From contig CAJNYU010000247.1 of the NCBI GenBank assembly GCA_905331475.1, forward strand, positions 23,033 to 87,032: DNA of 64,000 nt, given 5' to 3'. The number at the start of each line of letters is the position of its first letter. Within the stretch, counting starts at the first letter, position 1. Positions 1 to 12,443 of this stretch are shown one piece after another. The notes under the pieces were generated by a model. That model was not told the origin of the DNA. It did not search any database and saw nothing but the letters and a program-made list of their open reading frames with translations. The stretch comes from Rotaria socialis. Lineage: Eukaryota; Rotifera; Eurotatoria; Philodinida; Philodinidae. Both the position numbers and the translations under genes were made by a program.

Positions 1-1394
1 GCCTTCTTCGTATATTTTATATATATTTTTAATTTCATTGAACTTAAAATTATTTGAAATGCATTTCTAAAATGTTCTCGAAAGGTTTCTAAAAGGAAGA
101 ATAACTATTTATTCTCATGTTTGTTACGGAAAGGAGATGAAAAGATGTCAAGAAAAAATCAAAGAAGAGAAGCCGCTCTTAGTGATAAGCGACATACATT
201 CATCTCTACTTTTATTGGCTGGAGGCTTATAAGCGAATTCGGAATAAGGCTCATTGATGAACTAATTCAAGTACTGCTTTGTTTGGTAATTATCACTCGT
301 ACATTATTTTAAATTGAATCCTTGTCGTATTTCTTCATATCGGTAAGAGCATTGCTGACTTTGACGCTATTTAATAAGACAAAAGCAAATGTTCGATGTG
401 TCAATATTTTTTTAAATATTGATTACTGTGATAACATGCTTCTTTTCTTTCGACGACAAACGGCAAATAATAATATTTTGATACGTTATTTTAAGTTTTT
501 GCAAATAATAGATAAGTCAGAATGCGGTAACAATGACATAGATGCGATTAGATTGAAAAGTGTGGTGAGCTAATTTTCGTCTGAATAAAAGCTAATCAAT
601 TTGTGAAACTTTCCGAAATAGCTGTCGGATCTACAGAACTCTCTTAAACCTATTTAAAATTGCCTGAAGATAAAAATGTTTCATTAGATTGTAAAATGAT
701 AATCTAAATAGGCTTTTTTCAATACCAAATTTAAAATCATTATCGAAATTTGACTATATCTTCATTTTTCATATAGGTTACTATTACATGATTCTCACCC
801 AACGAGTATTCTGAAAAGAATGGAAGCTTATCAAAATTTCATTATTTGCGCTTTTAAAGCTGAATAAAAGCCTTTCGAACATTTCTGTTTATCTTAATCT
901 TTAGTTATTCAAACGTCATCAGTATCCAAGTTGATGAATCATATCGACCTTCAACAAATGAGATAAAAAACAAATCTATCATATCAAACTTTGCAGAACA
1001 ATATGTTCGTTTATACAGAGTATATTTGAAAAAACTTGCAGACAGTAACACATGTTGACCTCATCGTACGAAGTCTATTGTTTTTATATTAAATAGATTC
1101 TGATAGAAAGTTTGGCCTTCAAACATCTGGTTAACCAATATAAAGTACTCTTTGATCATTGTTAACAACGGTTCGTTGAAAAATAACAGTAACTGAAGTT
1201 TAAAAGAGTTACAAGAGAATTCGTTGAATTGAAACATCGACTCGTCATTGTTCTCTATTCATAAATTAGTCAACAGTACTTAGATCGGTTTTTCACACGA
1301 GAAGCTATACATGCGTTTTTTTTAAATAACAGATGAATGACTTGGATAGTTTTTATTTTATTAGGTCTAGATGATACAAAAAAAAATTGAAAGA
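1..1394. other. No gene recognised
   Basis: AT-rich sequence. Open frames here are short, and those at the far left begin at non-ATG codons. I see no splice-linked coding exons, RNA gene or clear repeat. It is downstream of the lipocalin gene, which is on the minus strand. Confidence 0.5.
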
Positions 1395-2106
1395 TCAGCA
1401 ATTTTGTGTAGTTGGTTTGACACTGTTAACATCAGCTCCCATGTCTTGTATAATCTTTTTCAATTCATTGATCCGTGAAGGCGATAATGACTTTGTTCGC
1501 CTTAAGTAAAAATCCCTTGAAATATTTACTTATTGATAATAGTAATACTTACGAAAGAAGCCATATAAATTCAAGTTTATAGCTAAGAATGGGTATTGAC
1601 TGGCAAGCATAAACAAGAGCATATTCATCGTAATTCGTTGTGATTACATTGTAATCACCTTTTCGAGCTGTAGAAAAAAAAGAAAAGAAAATTAATTACA
1701 TATTGGCGAAAAAGTAAAAGAAATAATCTTACGAGGATTAGAAAAAATAACTTCTAAAGCACCTGGTTCTGAAGGATCTTTTACTACGGCAACACCATGT
1801 ATGGTATAATAACCATCATAGGCTGTAACAGCTTGATTATAGACACCTACTGTTCCGTTGTGATTGTCTGTATAGGTAGCATTTTCACATTTGGATGCAA
1901 TTTCAAAAATAATATTATTTCTTTCTATTTCGTACCAGAGACCTAAATACTGGAAATATCCAAATTAACAAAACAAAAATGCAGAAAAAAAGTTGACGAA
2001 CTCTTGTTGCATTAAAATCCTTCTGAGTAACAATTTTTGGACATTCAGAAGCAAATGATTTGCTAACAAGTGAAAGACAGATGGCAATTACTATGGCGAG
2101 AAACAT
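1395..2106 (-). CDS. ApoD-like secreted lipocalin
   Basis: Four exons, 5' to 3' on the minus strand: 2106-2002, 1949-1733, 1667-1553, 1500-1395 (stop TGA). Phases agree at each junction and give 180 residues, the usual lipocalin size. Residues 1-20 are a signal peptide ending near KSFAS. The mature chain starts ECPKI, as in ApoD, followed by the lipocalin signature YLGLWYEIER (about 36-45), which holds the invariant GxW. The second signature, TTNYDEYALVYAC, lies near 115-127. The chain ends in a Cys, as in ApoD where it forms a disulfide. Lipocalins of this family bind small hydrophobic ligands in an eight-stranded barrel outside the cell; the ligand here cannot be told. The first intron uses the weak donor GTTCGT; all others are standard. 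It is divergently oriented from the secreted Cys-rich gene about 380 bp away. Confidence 0.9.
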
Positions 2107-2487
2107 ATCGATGATGATTGGACTTTTCCATTGCCAAACTTATGTTTTATACTGGTTACTACAGGTGATGTAGTTCTCAGAATTATCTAACCATCTTTTC
2201 AATAAAAATGACTATCCAAATAAGTACGTAATAGTGCATTGTGACCCCATTGAAACTTTAATTGAAAAAAGACGAAGCATTATTTTGTTCTGAAGATGAA
2301 AAATTGATTTCTATCAAAAGGAGACGATTTAAATATTCATCATTCGACGATTGTCAGAATTGATTGTCAATCATGGCTTTTTTATTTGAAGAAGATTTCT
2401 TTTTAAACTTGCATTCATATGATACTTTTCATTTCAAATTTTTCATCCCGGCAGCATCAGACAACGCACTAACGATACTCACATATC

Positions 2488-3129
2488 ATGTATTTCATGC
2501 AACTAGTAGCTCTTTCTAGTTTACTTTTAACTATTGCACACGTTCGGTCATATCCATGTTCGTGTTCGTGTTGTTTTGGTCAAGGATGTCAACCATCCCC
2601 AATGCCAAGTTTAGTTGACGCACAACAATGTACTGATGCATCATGTGTAGCAGCTTGTAAAGTACGATACTATCAGTGTAACGTTACGCCTCCAAATGGT
2701 CAAGTAATTGGAAAATGTGCAGCAACAACAACAACAACCACTACCAGTGCACCAATGCTTGGAGGTCCATTTACATGTGAATGCCGTTGTTGTAATACAG
2801 GCTCTTATCTATGTACACCTGCATTCATCGGTAATACAAATGCTTTCTCATGTCAAGTTGGTACATGTAGTATAGCTTGTAGTAAGCAATATCCACATGT
2901 TTGTGTAAACAGTCAATTTGGTCAAACTCAAGGCAATTGCGTGGGATCGATTTCTTCTACAGCGACTTTACCAATTGGAACGTTACGGTGTGGATGCTCG
3001 TGTCAATTATCAACTGGATATCATTATTATGAAGTCACTACTACGAATGGCTGTTCATCGTGTATCACTGCTTGTCAATCTATTCAACTTCAATGCTATG
3101 GTCATCAAACAACCTATTGTTTGAATTAA
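2488..3129 (+). CDS. Secreted Cys-rich protein with three repeated units
   Basis: Single-exon ORF of 213 residues with a real ATG. Residues 1-20 or so form a signal peptide. Three units of about 50 residues follow, each opening with a CxCxC-type cluster (CSCSCC near 24, CECRCC near 97, CGCSC near 168) and ending with spaced Cys pairs of the form CxxxC. A run of seven Thr joins units one and two and looks like an O-glycosylated linker. An AATAAA at 3157-3162 lies just 28 nt past the stop. I do not recognise the family; the layout suggests a disulfide-rich extracellular or mucus-associated protein. It has no introns, unlike almost all its neighbours. Confidence 0.75.
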   Translation: MYFMQLVALSSLLLTIAHVRSYPCSCSCCFGQGCQPSPMPSLVDAQQCTDASCVAACKVRYYQCNVTPPNGQVIGKCAATTTTTTTSAPMLGGPFTCECRCCNTGSYLCTPAFIGNTNAFSCQVGTCSIACSKQYPHVCVNSQFGQTQGNCVGSISSTATLPIGTLRCGCSCQLSTGYHYYEVTTTNGCSSCITACQSIQLQCYGHQTTYCLN

Positions 3130-4102
3130 ACAGTTCATTCAATAAGGAATCGCTGAAATAAAAAATCTACCGAAAAAAAAGCAACAGAATACTTTTTTGT
3201 CTAGTGAGCATCATTTGATGAAATGTCAGCCAATGCGATGCATTCGTTTTGAACGATCTTTTGAGATTCTTGTGTTACTCTTGTATTGTTATTGTTCGTT
3301 GAACATATTCATCGTAGAAAAAGAAAACACTAATTTATTTATAACATTGTCCCTTTCGACATTTTAGTTTTGCTTTGGCATAATTTTTCAAACTATTTTA
3401 TGAAAGTTTATTTCTTAAATTCAGCTTTTATTGATGAAAAAGTGTTTTTTTTAAAGAATATATGTTTTTGAATGACGCTATTGAGTATAGTGTACGAGTG
3501 TGAATGAATTTCTAGATGAAGATAAGCCCATACCTACGCCCCAAAATTGGATTGTACAAAAGGCGGAATTAAAATTTGCATTTTATTTTCTCTGGCATAT
3601 AATCGAATAAAGCACCTTTTGTCATTGTGATTTTTAAAAGAAAACAGTTAATTTTTGGATATTTTGTTTTTCTTCTCCGGCATTTCCGTTGAATTGTTTC
3701 AGATTACAAAGTTTAGAGTATTGTCGTCGAACACATTCAAAACTCGATTCGTCATTTCTGTTTATCTACCAATGTAGCGATTTTTTAAAATAGCAATTTG
3801 AATGTTAACAATAGGGAGACACATGGTGAAACATCATGTTTGATTTTACTTCGCTATGTTACTCAGTCACACTGCAATTGTCAAAACAAACTTCTCACAA
3901 AAACCTTCCTTCTTCTTTTTTTTCCATACCTGTGATTATTAAAAGTGTTTGTTTTGTTCTCTTTCCAGCAGCTTTTATTCGGTTGTTACTATTACATGAA
4001 AAAAACAATTTGAAAATACGTACTGCTACTTGAACGTATAAACGCCTTTTTGTGTTGCGTCTGCATTATCTTCATAGTAACGCCAATTATTTTTTGTTGA
4101 CA
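3130..4102. other. Intergenic, no gene recognised
   Basis: AT-rich spacer between the Cys-rich gene and the W-KID repeat gene. The open frame at 3836-4033 has no coding-like composition or splice partner. Nothing else seen. Confidence 0.5.
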
Positions 4103-6796
4103 ATGCCACGCGCTCGATCCAGTGAGGTATGAAAAGAGTATAGAAAAGTTAATAAATCGGACTAGCAATATTGTTTTATCTAGAGGATTGTTGTTCTTCA
4201 AACAGATGGTCGTGGAAACATATTAGATTATGATGTTGTTGATCGTCCTAATCGGTCGAGTGCAACCGAAAAATCGTCCCCAGTTAGGCGTTCAAGACGA
4301 TCAAAACAATCAGCAAAAGTTAGTCAAACAGAAGCAAACTACGACGACGACAAAGAAGAAGAAGAACAAGAAGGAGAAATAGAAGAGCAAGAAAACAATC
4401 ATGAAGATGAAGACAATTATGAAGTTCACAATAGCAGAAATGATACATCCTATCTGGATTCAACAGATAGAAAATCATACCGGGATACTGAGAGACGCGT
4501 AATGAGAATTTTATTTCAAAGTGATTCTGTTTATTGTTTGTTTTTTCAAAGCGAGACTCATCACGACGACGCGTTCGCTACGTTAGACCTAAATCGACTG
4601 TTAAAGTATGTATCTACGTAATTATCGATCGCGATAGAATTGCTTTCAATTGTCTATTTCATATAGATTTTTCAACGAAAAGTTGATTGGTCTGCCAATC
4701 CTAAGATCGATGCTCGAAATGATGATGCTATGGAAAAAATTCTTAATACTCCAAAGAAAAAGATATATGAAGAAAAACTTTCGTGGAGTGGAAAACCAAA
4801 GATTGATACACACAATGAAGAAGTCGTCGAAAATATTCTTCGAGCACCTAAACCTGAGGTATAGCCCGTAGTACGAAAGTTTCTCGACAAAATACACTTT
4901 CATTTTTCGATTGATTAAGTTCATGAGTAGAAAATGTCAAGTAATACATTTTGCCGAAGGATTTCTGTGAGACTTTGACATCTTCACTTATTTTATACTG
5001 GACTATTTCGCTCATTATCCTATACCAAAAGTTTGGAAGTAGAAAGTATGCAATTAGAATATTATTATCGTGAAAGATATGTTTGCGTTTGTAGGAAAAG
5101 ACCGAATATTTATCCAAAAATAAAAATCAGTCGGAATAATCAGGACCTTTTTTTTCACTTATCAATAAAATACCATGATGATTTCAGATGAAAATATTAA
5201 CACTATCATGAGAATAATTCTAGATGCCTTAGTTCAATGGCATGCATCCATGATATATTTTTTGTTTTTTAAATATTCAGGCATCATTTCTAATCGATAC
5301 AATATAAGATCAATACTTTAAATTTCCCTATTGACACTCACATTTGATGGGAAGATTTTGCCTAGAAACTTTCATATTATCTGTTATTTCTTCATTCAAT
5401 GAATAACGAACAATTCTAAATTGTATTTTTAAAGATATACCATGAAAAACCGACATGGAGTGCAAAATCGAAAATTGATACACGCAATGAAGAATTCCCT
5501 GGACATCTTCTCCGAGCACCAAAGCCGCAAGTATATTATTTCTTTAATTCTTGATTTTAGTTATTAATTTTAATTTCAAACAAAAACAGATCTATGAAGA
5601 AAAACTCAGATGGCACGCAGATTCGAAAATTGATTCGCACAATGACGAAGCTATTGAGCAAATTAAAAGGACGCCAAGACCAGTTGTAAGATTATTTTCA
5701 AGAAAATTATTCTTAGTATTTGTTCGTTTTTGTTTGAAAAAAAGATCTATGATGAAAGATTTTCATGGCCATCTTTTCCTAGAATTGATCATTTCAATGA
5801 AGACTATGCTAAATATAAACAACGTGACAAAAATCTTCGAAGAGAAAAATCCTTTGTTCAAGTAACATTTGTCTTGAAACTGTTTTCAGTTATATATCTT
5901 TTGTTTGATTGTAGGTTTTTCCACAGGATTACACGTCAAGAAATCAAGAAGCTCGTATCGATCATCATAATCCAGACTTTGAGGAATTTAGAAAACGAAA
6001 GAAATCAGCAAAATTACCTGTATGAAATCAAAATTCGATTTTCAATCATTGACGAACTCATTTTTATTCTTTAGCCAATTGAAGATCGAAAATTTGTATG
6101 GAGCAAAAAACCACGTGTTAATCAAAGAAATGATGCCTATATTGAACGAATAAGACAAAAACGATCAACGCCTATGGTAATAGGAATATATTTCTTATTT
6201 TAAAAGCATATAAAAAATTTTTCTCTACAGATTTTTCGAGAAAAACTTAAATGGGGTACAAAAGCGCCGAAAATTGATGCTCGTAATGACGGATATGTTG
6301 AGAGTTTGAAGGACCAACCTAAACGTAAAGTGAGTTTAAAAAATGATGAACATATTTCAGCTAACATTCCGGTAGAGTCAACGTTTTGACATGTCCACGT
6401 GTCCACTGTAAATCTTTTTTCAATCGTTCACCTACCGATATTTAACGTTGCATCTAGATTGTCAATAATTTACCGCGTTGGACTGCTCAACCAAAAATCG
6501 ATGCACACAATGATTCGTACGATCCAAATTTTTTTCCTTCACGATCGGTAATAAACACACTCCTTTCGTATCATAGCTTTCATATGGATTTTATTTCGAA
6601 CAGATTGTTAATGAGAAACTTCAATGGTATGCACGTCCGAAAATCGATACTGGTCTTGAACCAGATTCTGCTGACGAAGATGGTGATGATGAAGAGGTTC
6701 TAATTACTATTTATTTCTTAGTTGTTGTTTTCTTCTCTAAACTAATATTCATATTTTTTTTTATAGTATTATGACGATGATGAGGTGGCTGTTTAA
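4103..6796 (+). CDS. W-KID tandem repeat protein, unknown family
   Basis: Thirteen exons: 4103-4121, 4206-4498, 4552-4605, 4667-4858, 5435-5530, 5590-5685, 5745-5861, 5915-6019, 6075-6176, 6231-6329, 6458-6547, 6604-6696, 6767-6796. All phases agree, giving 461 residues. The first ~105 residues are basic then strongly acidic (E/D-rich). The rest is about ten units of roughly 32 residues with consensus I(Y/F)xEKLxWxxxPKIDxxND, then a proline/lysine stretch. From exon 4 on, every exon boundary is phase 0 and falls at the unit boundary, so units probably multiplied by exon duplication. The C-terminus is a short acidic tail (YYDDDEVAV). No signal peptide or membrane segment. Lys/Trp-rich repeats of this size are common in microtubule-binding ciliary proteins, but that role is only a guess. 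Exon 12 uses a weak donor (GTTCTA). Confidence 0.8.
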
Positions 6797-7190
6797 TCAA
6801 ATATATACATATACATATACATTTATCTTTCTTTCAATTTTCACTTCGTTTTTTTTCTTCATTTCTTCAATTGTGCATGAAAAATACACATTTACACATA
6901 TATAAGTGTAACGCGTTTAAAGACCCTGAAATATTTGCTGCGCACCTTCTCTTTATGATGATATATTGTTAAATGGTCTCTTTTCTCTGTCAATAAAAAG
7001 AAACGTACGTACAATAGGTCTAGCACATCGATGCGACGATGAGAAAAGAGGCAAAAAAAGTGAGGAGAAGAATCAACGATATATGTATAAAAATCTTTAT
7101 TCACTTGCATCGACGTAAGAAGAAAAACAGAACAAAAAAATTTTCTAATCAAAATGTACAACATAACCTCTTGGTTTCTGTTTAATTAGA

Positions 7191-8469
7191 CTAAAAAAAT
7201 ACTATAAATAAAATAGCACTGAATAAAAATCTGTTCAATGAACATAACTGAGAAGAAGTTGAAAAAGAAGATGAAAAAGAAGAATAATACGGACTGTAAT
7301 TTGAGCGACCAATTATTGATTTAATAAAACTATTGTAAGTGGCAACACGTGCATAAATTCCTGGCGTGTTAGGCTTACCACTAAAGACATAAAAACGATA
7401 TTTTCTTGAATATCAACTTTTCTTCTCTTTTTAATCACGTGACTTACCATGATTTACCAAATGATGTTATGCCAATAATTTCCCAACGACTATCAGCATT
7501 TTCTATCATCAATGGACCTCCTGAAATAAATAGAAATTGAGCGTTCCAAACACACAAAGGTATTTGAATAAAACCTGAGTCAGCTTGACATGTGTCAGCG
7601 CCACCTTGAAGTTGTCCTGCACATATTTGTCCAGGCAAATCAGTAATATATGTACTACATGGCCATTTAGATGCATCAAGAATTGGTAGAACAACTTGTT
7701 TAAGTGTTGTGGATGGATCGCCGCCGAACGAGAGTGATCCCCATCCTGTGGCAACACCGGATATTTTCATAGGCGGATAAATTTTACCTGGCATATCATC
7801 AGGTGGTAAACATATTATACCAATACGTTGATCATTGTCAGGTAATGGGGAACGAAGTGTTACAATAGCAATGTCATTAGCAAATGTATCGGCATTATAT
7901 TGTGGATGTACAGTAATTGCTATGACTGATGCTGGATTTCTCTTGTCAGTACTAAAATGATTGCCAGCTACAATATTTAAATCATTGATTCCATCGAAAT
8001 CTTCCATACAATGTGCTGCTGTAAGCACATGCAATCTAGTAATAAGAACTCCACCGCATAAATGCAAATTATTTAATGATCGTTTTGTTAATGAAACCAT
8101 CCATGGATATGAATGAGGTACAGCATCTTGTCCGCCCATGATACGTCCGAATCGATTAGCCATTGGACTTCTTCCACACATTCTATTTGATAACGGATCG
8201 GCATCTTTCGAAGCGAATGAATTTAAAAAATTCGATGAAGGTACATCTTGATTTGTCCAATACCATGAATAAGTTAATGGTTTTTGATCCGATGAATAAT
8301 ACCACTTTTGACTATCAATATTTTTCATTTGATGTTGCTGATAAAAGCTTTGCGGTCCATTAAAAAAACTCTGATACCTTTGATGTTTAGATTTCTCCTC
8401 AGCATCGACGAGCGTAATACCAAGACTCAATTGCATAATGTAATATAGAAATAAAATATTGAACATCAT
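7191..8469 (-). CDS. Trypsin-like serine protease with C-terminal hydrophobic tail
   Basis: Three exons on the minus strand: 8469-7575, 7520-7448, 7380-7191, 385 residues. The start is the first of two ATGs (MMFNILFLYY), opening a signal peptide. A ~100-residue pro-region with a Cys precedes the activation site FGR|IMGG. The catalytic triad is present: His in LTAAHC, Asp in NDIAI, Ser in DSGGPL (split by intron 1). Asp sits six residues before the catalytic Ser (DTCQADS), predicting cleavage after Arg or Lys. Gly193 of the usual GDSGG is Ala here (ADSGG), which may affect the oxyanion hole. After the domain come a Ser-rich stretch and a hydrophobic end (FLFSAILFIVFF), like a GPI signal or membrane anchor. 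TTTCAG just 5' of the start suggests a 5'UTR intron. Confidence 0.92.
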
Positions 8470-9589
8470 CGATATCAATTCCTGAAATCGTTCATCATTG
8501 ACTTTTTACTCCTTCATCAACTATATTAGTCAGCTGATACATCGTTTATAGTGAAACATGTGTTGATGTAAAGAGAAAAAAAAATGAAAATTCATTAGAA
8601 GTTACAGTTATTTGGTGCAGTTTTTTTTCTCGACTCGTCTACTTTTATTCTGTTCTTCGGTTCTGTGACAGAAAGAGAAAAAGAAAAAAAAAGAGAAACT
8701 GCTTCTTTTTCTTTGTAATTTTTACATTTGTCAGAGAAGATGCAGACTCGTTTGCATTATTTTAATCATTCATCATGCTATAAGACGCAGGATGTTGATT
8801 TTATACAGCTGAGTTTTTTCCTTTGGCCTTGTTCTGTATGAAGAAAAAATGCTTTGATACGAGAAAAGCGAAAAGAAATAGAAGATCAAATTGAATAGGA
8901 AATCGCTATTCATGAACTAATTGAATTTTCGTTTTTTCTAGTTCGAATAAAGAGAAAAAAAAGAACAAATTTTCGTCATAGCGATTTTATTCTTCACACA
9001 TTTATTCTAAATAAATTTTATTGATGAGCACGCAAGCGACGTGTAATATATACTGCCTAATCGGTGAAAGTGTTCGAATGAAATTCGATTTCGAAAACGA
9101 AAGAACAAAAGAGTAACTTACACATTAAATTGATCTTTACCGTATGGAGATTATTGAAGGATCAAACGGTGTCCTTTTTTGTTTTGTGTTTCATTCGTTT
9201 ATAAATTGGATCAATACAAATCTTCCGTAGTCCTTATTCAATTGCTCAAGGTCATTTTAATTGAGATATAATGAATTTATGTTCTTTTTTTCTGCAATAA
9301 AAGACATCTTTTAGTGCATGATAAAGTACATGATATAATATCGACGAAAATAAATGGAGATATTGCTAAATCATGATAATAAACTCACCTCTATGACTCA
9401 TTACATGACCTATTGATAAACTAGAAACAAAGTGATCCGTGCTGTTTTAAGAACCCAAATATGGAAAAGTACATTTGAAATCAAGACAAAAAACATTGAA
9501 AGAATGAGTGGGCAACAAAAAAAATAAGGAAAAATCTATATCAATACGCAGATCCAATTGATAGATTTCATTCAATTATTCATACAAAT
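8470..9589. other. Intergenic, purine/pyrimidine-rich, no gene
   Basis: Upstream of the first protease and of the small secreted peptide gene. Rich in A/G runs. A likely acceptor (TTTCAG, minus strand, about 8481-8486) suggests a 5'UTR exon of the protease lies somewhere here. No coding exon supported. Confidence 0.4.
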
Positions 9590-9957
9590 ATGAGATCCCT
9601 ATTGATTATTCTTGCATTGGTAAACACATGATTTTAGCCTCTGAATTTATCAGAAAATTTTCTTTAGTTTGTTTTTGCCGTTGGTGTTTTTTCAGCACCT
9701 CATCGTTTCCATTTCTCTCGTTTCGAACCAAAAGTCACAACCAAGCCATAATGAGAATGGAGGATTTGACGAGCTAACAGGGGAACCAAAGGATTTTACT
9801 GGTATACCACCCACTTTAGCGTCAAAATCTCCAGATGATGCAATTTATGAACCCGATTTCAACACTGATCGATTCGGTAAATAATTATAGTATTTATCAA
9901 ATGTAATACATCTTTTTTTTTATAAATATAGATCCACCTCATTGTCATCAAAATTGA
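9590..9957 (+). CDS. Small secreted peptide candidate
   Basis: Three exons, 9590-9619, 9696-9876, 9932-9957, encode 78 residues. Exon 1 (MRSLLIILAL) and the start of exon 2 form a signal peptide; the mature part (after about residue 20) is acidic and Pro/Asp-rich (LTGEPKDFTGIPP) and ends HCHQN. Phases agree using the acceptor TTTTTTCAG at 9695. A second acceptor (CTTTAG, 9666) would instead give a 37-residue signal-peptide-like product in another frame. No family recognised. The gene sits between the 5' end of one trypsin-like protease and the 3' end of another, on the opposite strand. Confidence 0.5.
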
Positions 9958-10054
9958 TCAAACAATTTACGAGAAACAAAAAGGCTCCTCTAATGAGAAT
10001 TAAATATTATTTAACACATCATGCTTGCTTTTGTGAATCGATATATTTTTTTAT

Positions 10055-11128
10055 TTATATATTGAGAAATAAAAGAAATGAAAAAAGTAATGATATAACA
10101 GAAGGTACTGCTTTTGTCGACGCTCGAGATTGAGGTTGCGCAGAGTTTATGTGAGTATCAATCCAATCTCTATACATGCTTACACGAGTGTACACACCCG
10201 GACGATCTACTTCGGCACACCCATAACCATAAGATGTTATTCCCGCAGCAATCCACGTGCCACTATTTTTATCAAGAATCATCAAAGGACCACCACTAAA
10301 ATAGTTCATAAATATTAAAAGAAAACCTACTACTTAAAAATATTCATTCTTTTACCTATCACCTTGGCATGTATCTTTAGTACCGCTGAGATAACCTGCA
10401 CAAAATTGCACCGCATCATCTGCGACAAGGTTTTGACAAAATTTATTTGTATCTGATATAATAGGTAATTCTACTTGTTGAAGAGTATACGAAGGTAAGC
10501 CGCCTTCCGTTAAAAGTCCCCAACCTACTGCAAAGCCAATGAGTGGCTCACTTGGATATGTTGATAGGCTGTTTGGAGGCAAGCAAATAAATCCAACTCT
10601 TGGATCACTAAAATCAACATGATCTTGTAATTCTAATAGAGCAATATCGTTGCCATAAGTTGTAGCATTGTAATTCGGATGCACTGTAGCAGTTTTTATT
10701 TTATAACGCTGCTCATTGGTATCATTTATATATACAGCACCAATAACAACAAAATATTTTCGCAGTTGTGACGCAGAAACAGTAGCAAAACAATGGGCAG
10801 CTGTTAATACATATTTGCTACTAATTAAAGAACCAACACAAAAACTGAAACCGGGAACTGTTGATGGATCGTTTGCTTTGCCTCGACGAAGACTTACTAT
10901 TTTATTCAATGTGTTAAACAAGCATGATGGATTTATGTGACTGAACTACTCACCGATCCATGGCCATGAATTATTACGAGCCATATAGCCATCAACAATT
11001 TTCGATTCGACAGTATTAGGCTGTACCACTGAACATCCACATTGACGGGATGATGGAACGCACGATGAAAGATATGAAGGAATCATTAGAGAAAAAATCA
11101 AAACTGAATATTGTTTCCCACCGGTCAT
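10055..11128 (-). CDS. Second trypsin-like serine protease with hydrophobic tail
   Basis: Three exons on the minus strand: 11128-10954, 10896-10356, 10295-10055, 318 residues, all phases consistent; introns 57 and 60 nt. Signal peptide ([20 protein letters not shown]), a short pro-piece with Cys residues, then activation site SK|IVDG (IVGG variant). Triad: His in LTAAHC, Asp in NDIALL, Ser in GDSGGPL. DTCQGDS gives Asp at the specificity position, so trypsin-like cleavage after Lys/Arg. The domain ends [13 protein letters not shown] and is followed by a hydrophobic C-terminus ([14 protein letters not shown]), consistent with GPI or membrane anchoring. The intron splitting the active-site Ser codon region is at the same place as in the neighbouring protease, so the two are probably old tandem duplicates. 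Confidence 0.93.
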
Positions 11129-11444
11129 GTTTTTCTATGTATATGATAAACAGCCTATTGTAAGTTTGATTATGAAATAATGATTCCATGATGCGATTGT
11201 ATGTAATGGCGTAAAATGTATTCATTTTCTTCAACAACCTTTATCTTATTCATACAGCTATATTTCTGGTTATTTTTAAATCACAGTCCCATTATTTTTA
11301 TGTTCTCTAATGTAGTCGGTTTTTTTTCTTACGTAAAAAAGTACAGTCATCTCGAATCAATGGTGCATATTATCAGGTTTTATTTTTATTTCTGTAACAG
11401 ACAATAAGAAAAACATTCTCATATAAACTGCAATGAAAACATCA

Positions 11445-12443
11445 TTATGAAAAATATTCTGGATGCTGTGCAAAATAATCTTTAACTAATTGCAATGATC
11501 GACTTCGATGACTAATTCGATTTTTTATCGATTTATCCATTTCAGCAAATGTCTTATCACCCGGTTGGCCTAGTTCATTGTCTGGTTGAAATACTGGATC
11601 CCATCCAAATGTATTTGGTCCACGTGCTGGAACAATACGTCCTGGACAACGACCTGTAAATATAATCGGTATGTCCGATGGTTTAGCACAAAATGCAAAT
11701 GTACATTGAGCATATGCTGTTTTATCATCGTAAGCCGCAAGCATTTTATTTAAACCGTCATGGCCTAGTTTCTCTAAAAACCATTTAATATATGGACCTG
11801 GAAGACCGTGTAAAGCATTAAAACATAGAGAAGTATCTTCAACCAGAACAGGGCCATTAATACGTTGAGCTGCAAATATGGCTTTTTCTTTTGTTATATC
11901 TTCTGCTTCACCTTGATATTCAGGCACTAGAACAACCAACAAAAATAAATTATTTAATATTAATAATTCTTCATATAAAAATAGGTTCGATATAATTTCG
12001 ATACCTATAAACAACAGCTAAAGATATCAATGCTAGGCTGCATATTTTCTTCAAAACTAGAATAGAACCTAATTTGAAAGTCGATCAAAAATGTGTCTGC
12101 AAAATATCGAGGGAGAAATAGAAACTCCTGACAGATTTTATCAATAATGTTTCATTAAATTTATGAAAACATTCAGTCAAATAAATATGAAGAAATCTTT
12201 GCAATACTAGACAATGTTTTTTAACTAAAGCGTGATCTTATAGGACACAATTACTGATAATCAATGTCAACAAAAATAGAAACTTATTTCTAAAAATGTT
12301 CATTTGAACAAGCACGTCTCTTTATTTCTAATCGAATACTTACAATCAACAGCTTCTGATCTTAAGTTTGGTAATACATCGCCTAATATCGCTTGAACTT
12401 CCGCTAGTTTATTTTTATTTCCGGTCACAAACGTGACGATCAT
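11445..12443 (-). CDS. ITPA: Inosine triphosphate pyrophosphatase
   Basis: Two exons on the minus strand: 12443-12344 and 11926-11445, intron 417 nt, 193 residues; human ITPA is 194. The start gives the classic N-terminus [15 protein letters not shown], the nucleotide-binding Ham1 motif (T/SxxxxK/R). Further conserved stretches are [24 protein letters not shown] with the catalytic acidic residues, [13 protein letters not shown], and KNRISHR near the C-terminus. The enzyme hydrolyses ITP, dITP and XTP to the monophosphates, keeping deaminated purines out of RNA and DNA; it works as a cytosolic dimer with Mg2+. No missing key residue seen. Confidence 0.97.

Noticed and set aside
4646..4924. Minus-strand frames over the W-KID gene
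   Set aside because: Antisense of two in-phase repeat units; composition has no coding logic.
10114..10318. Plus-strand frames over the second protease
   Set aside because: Antisense shadows of an exon with clear protease motifs.
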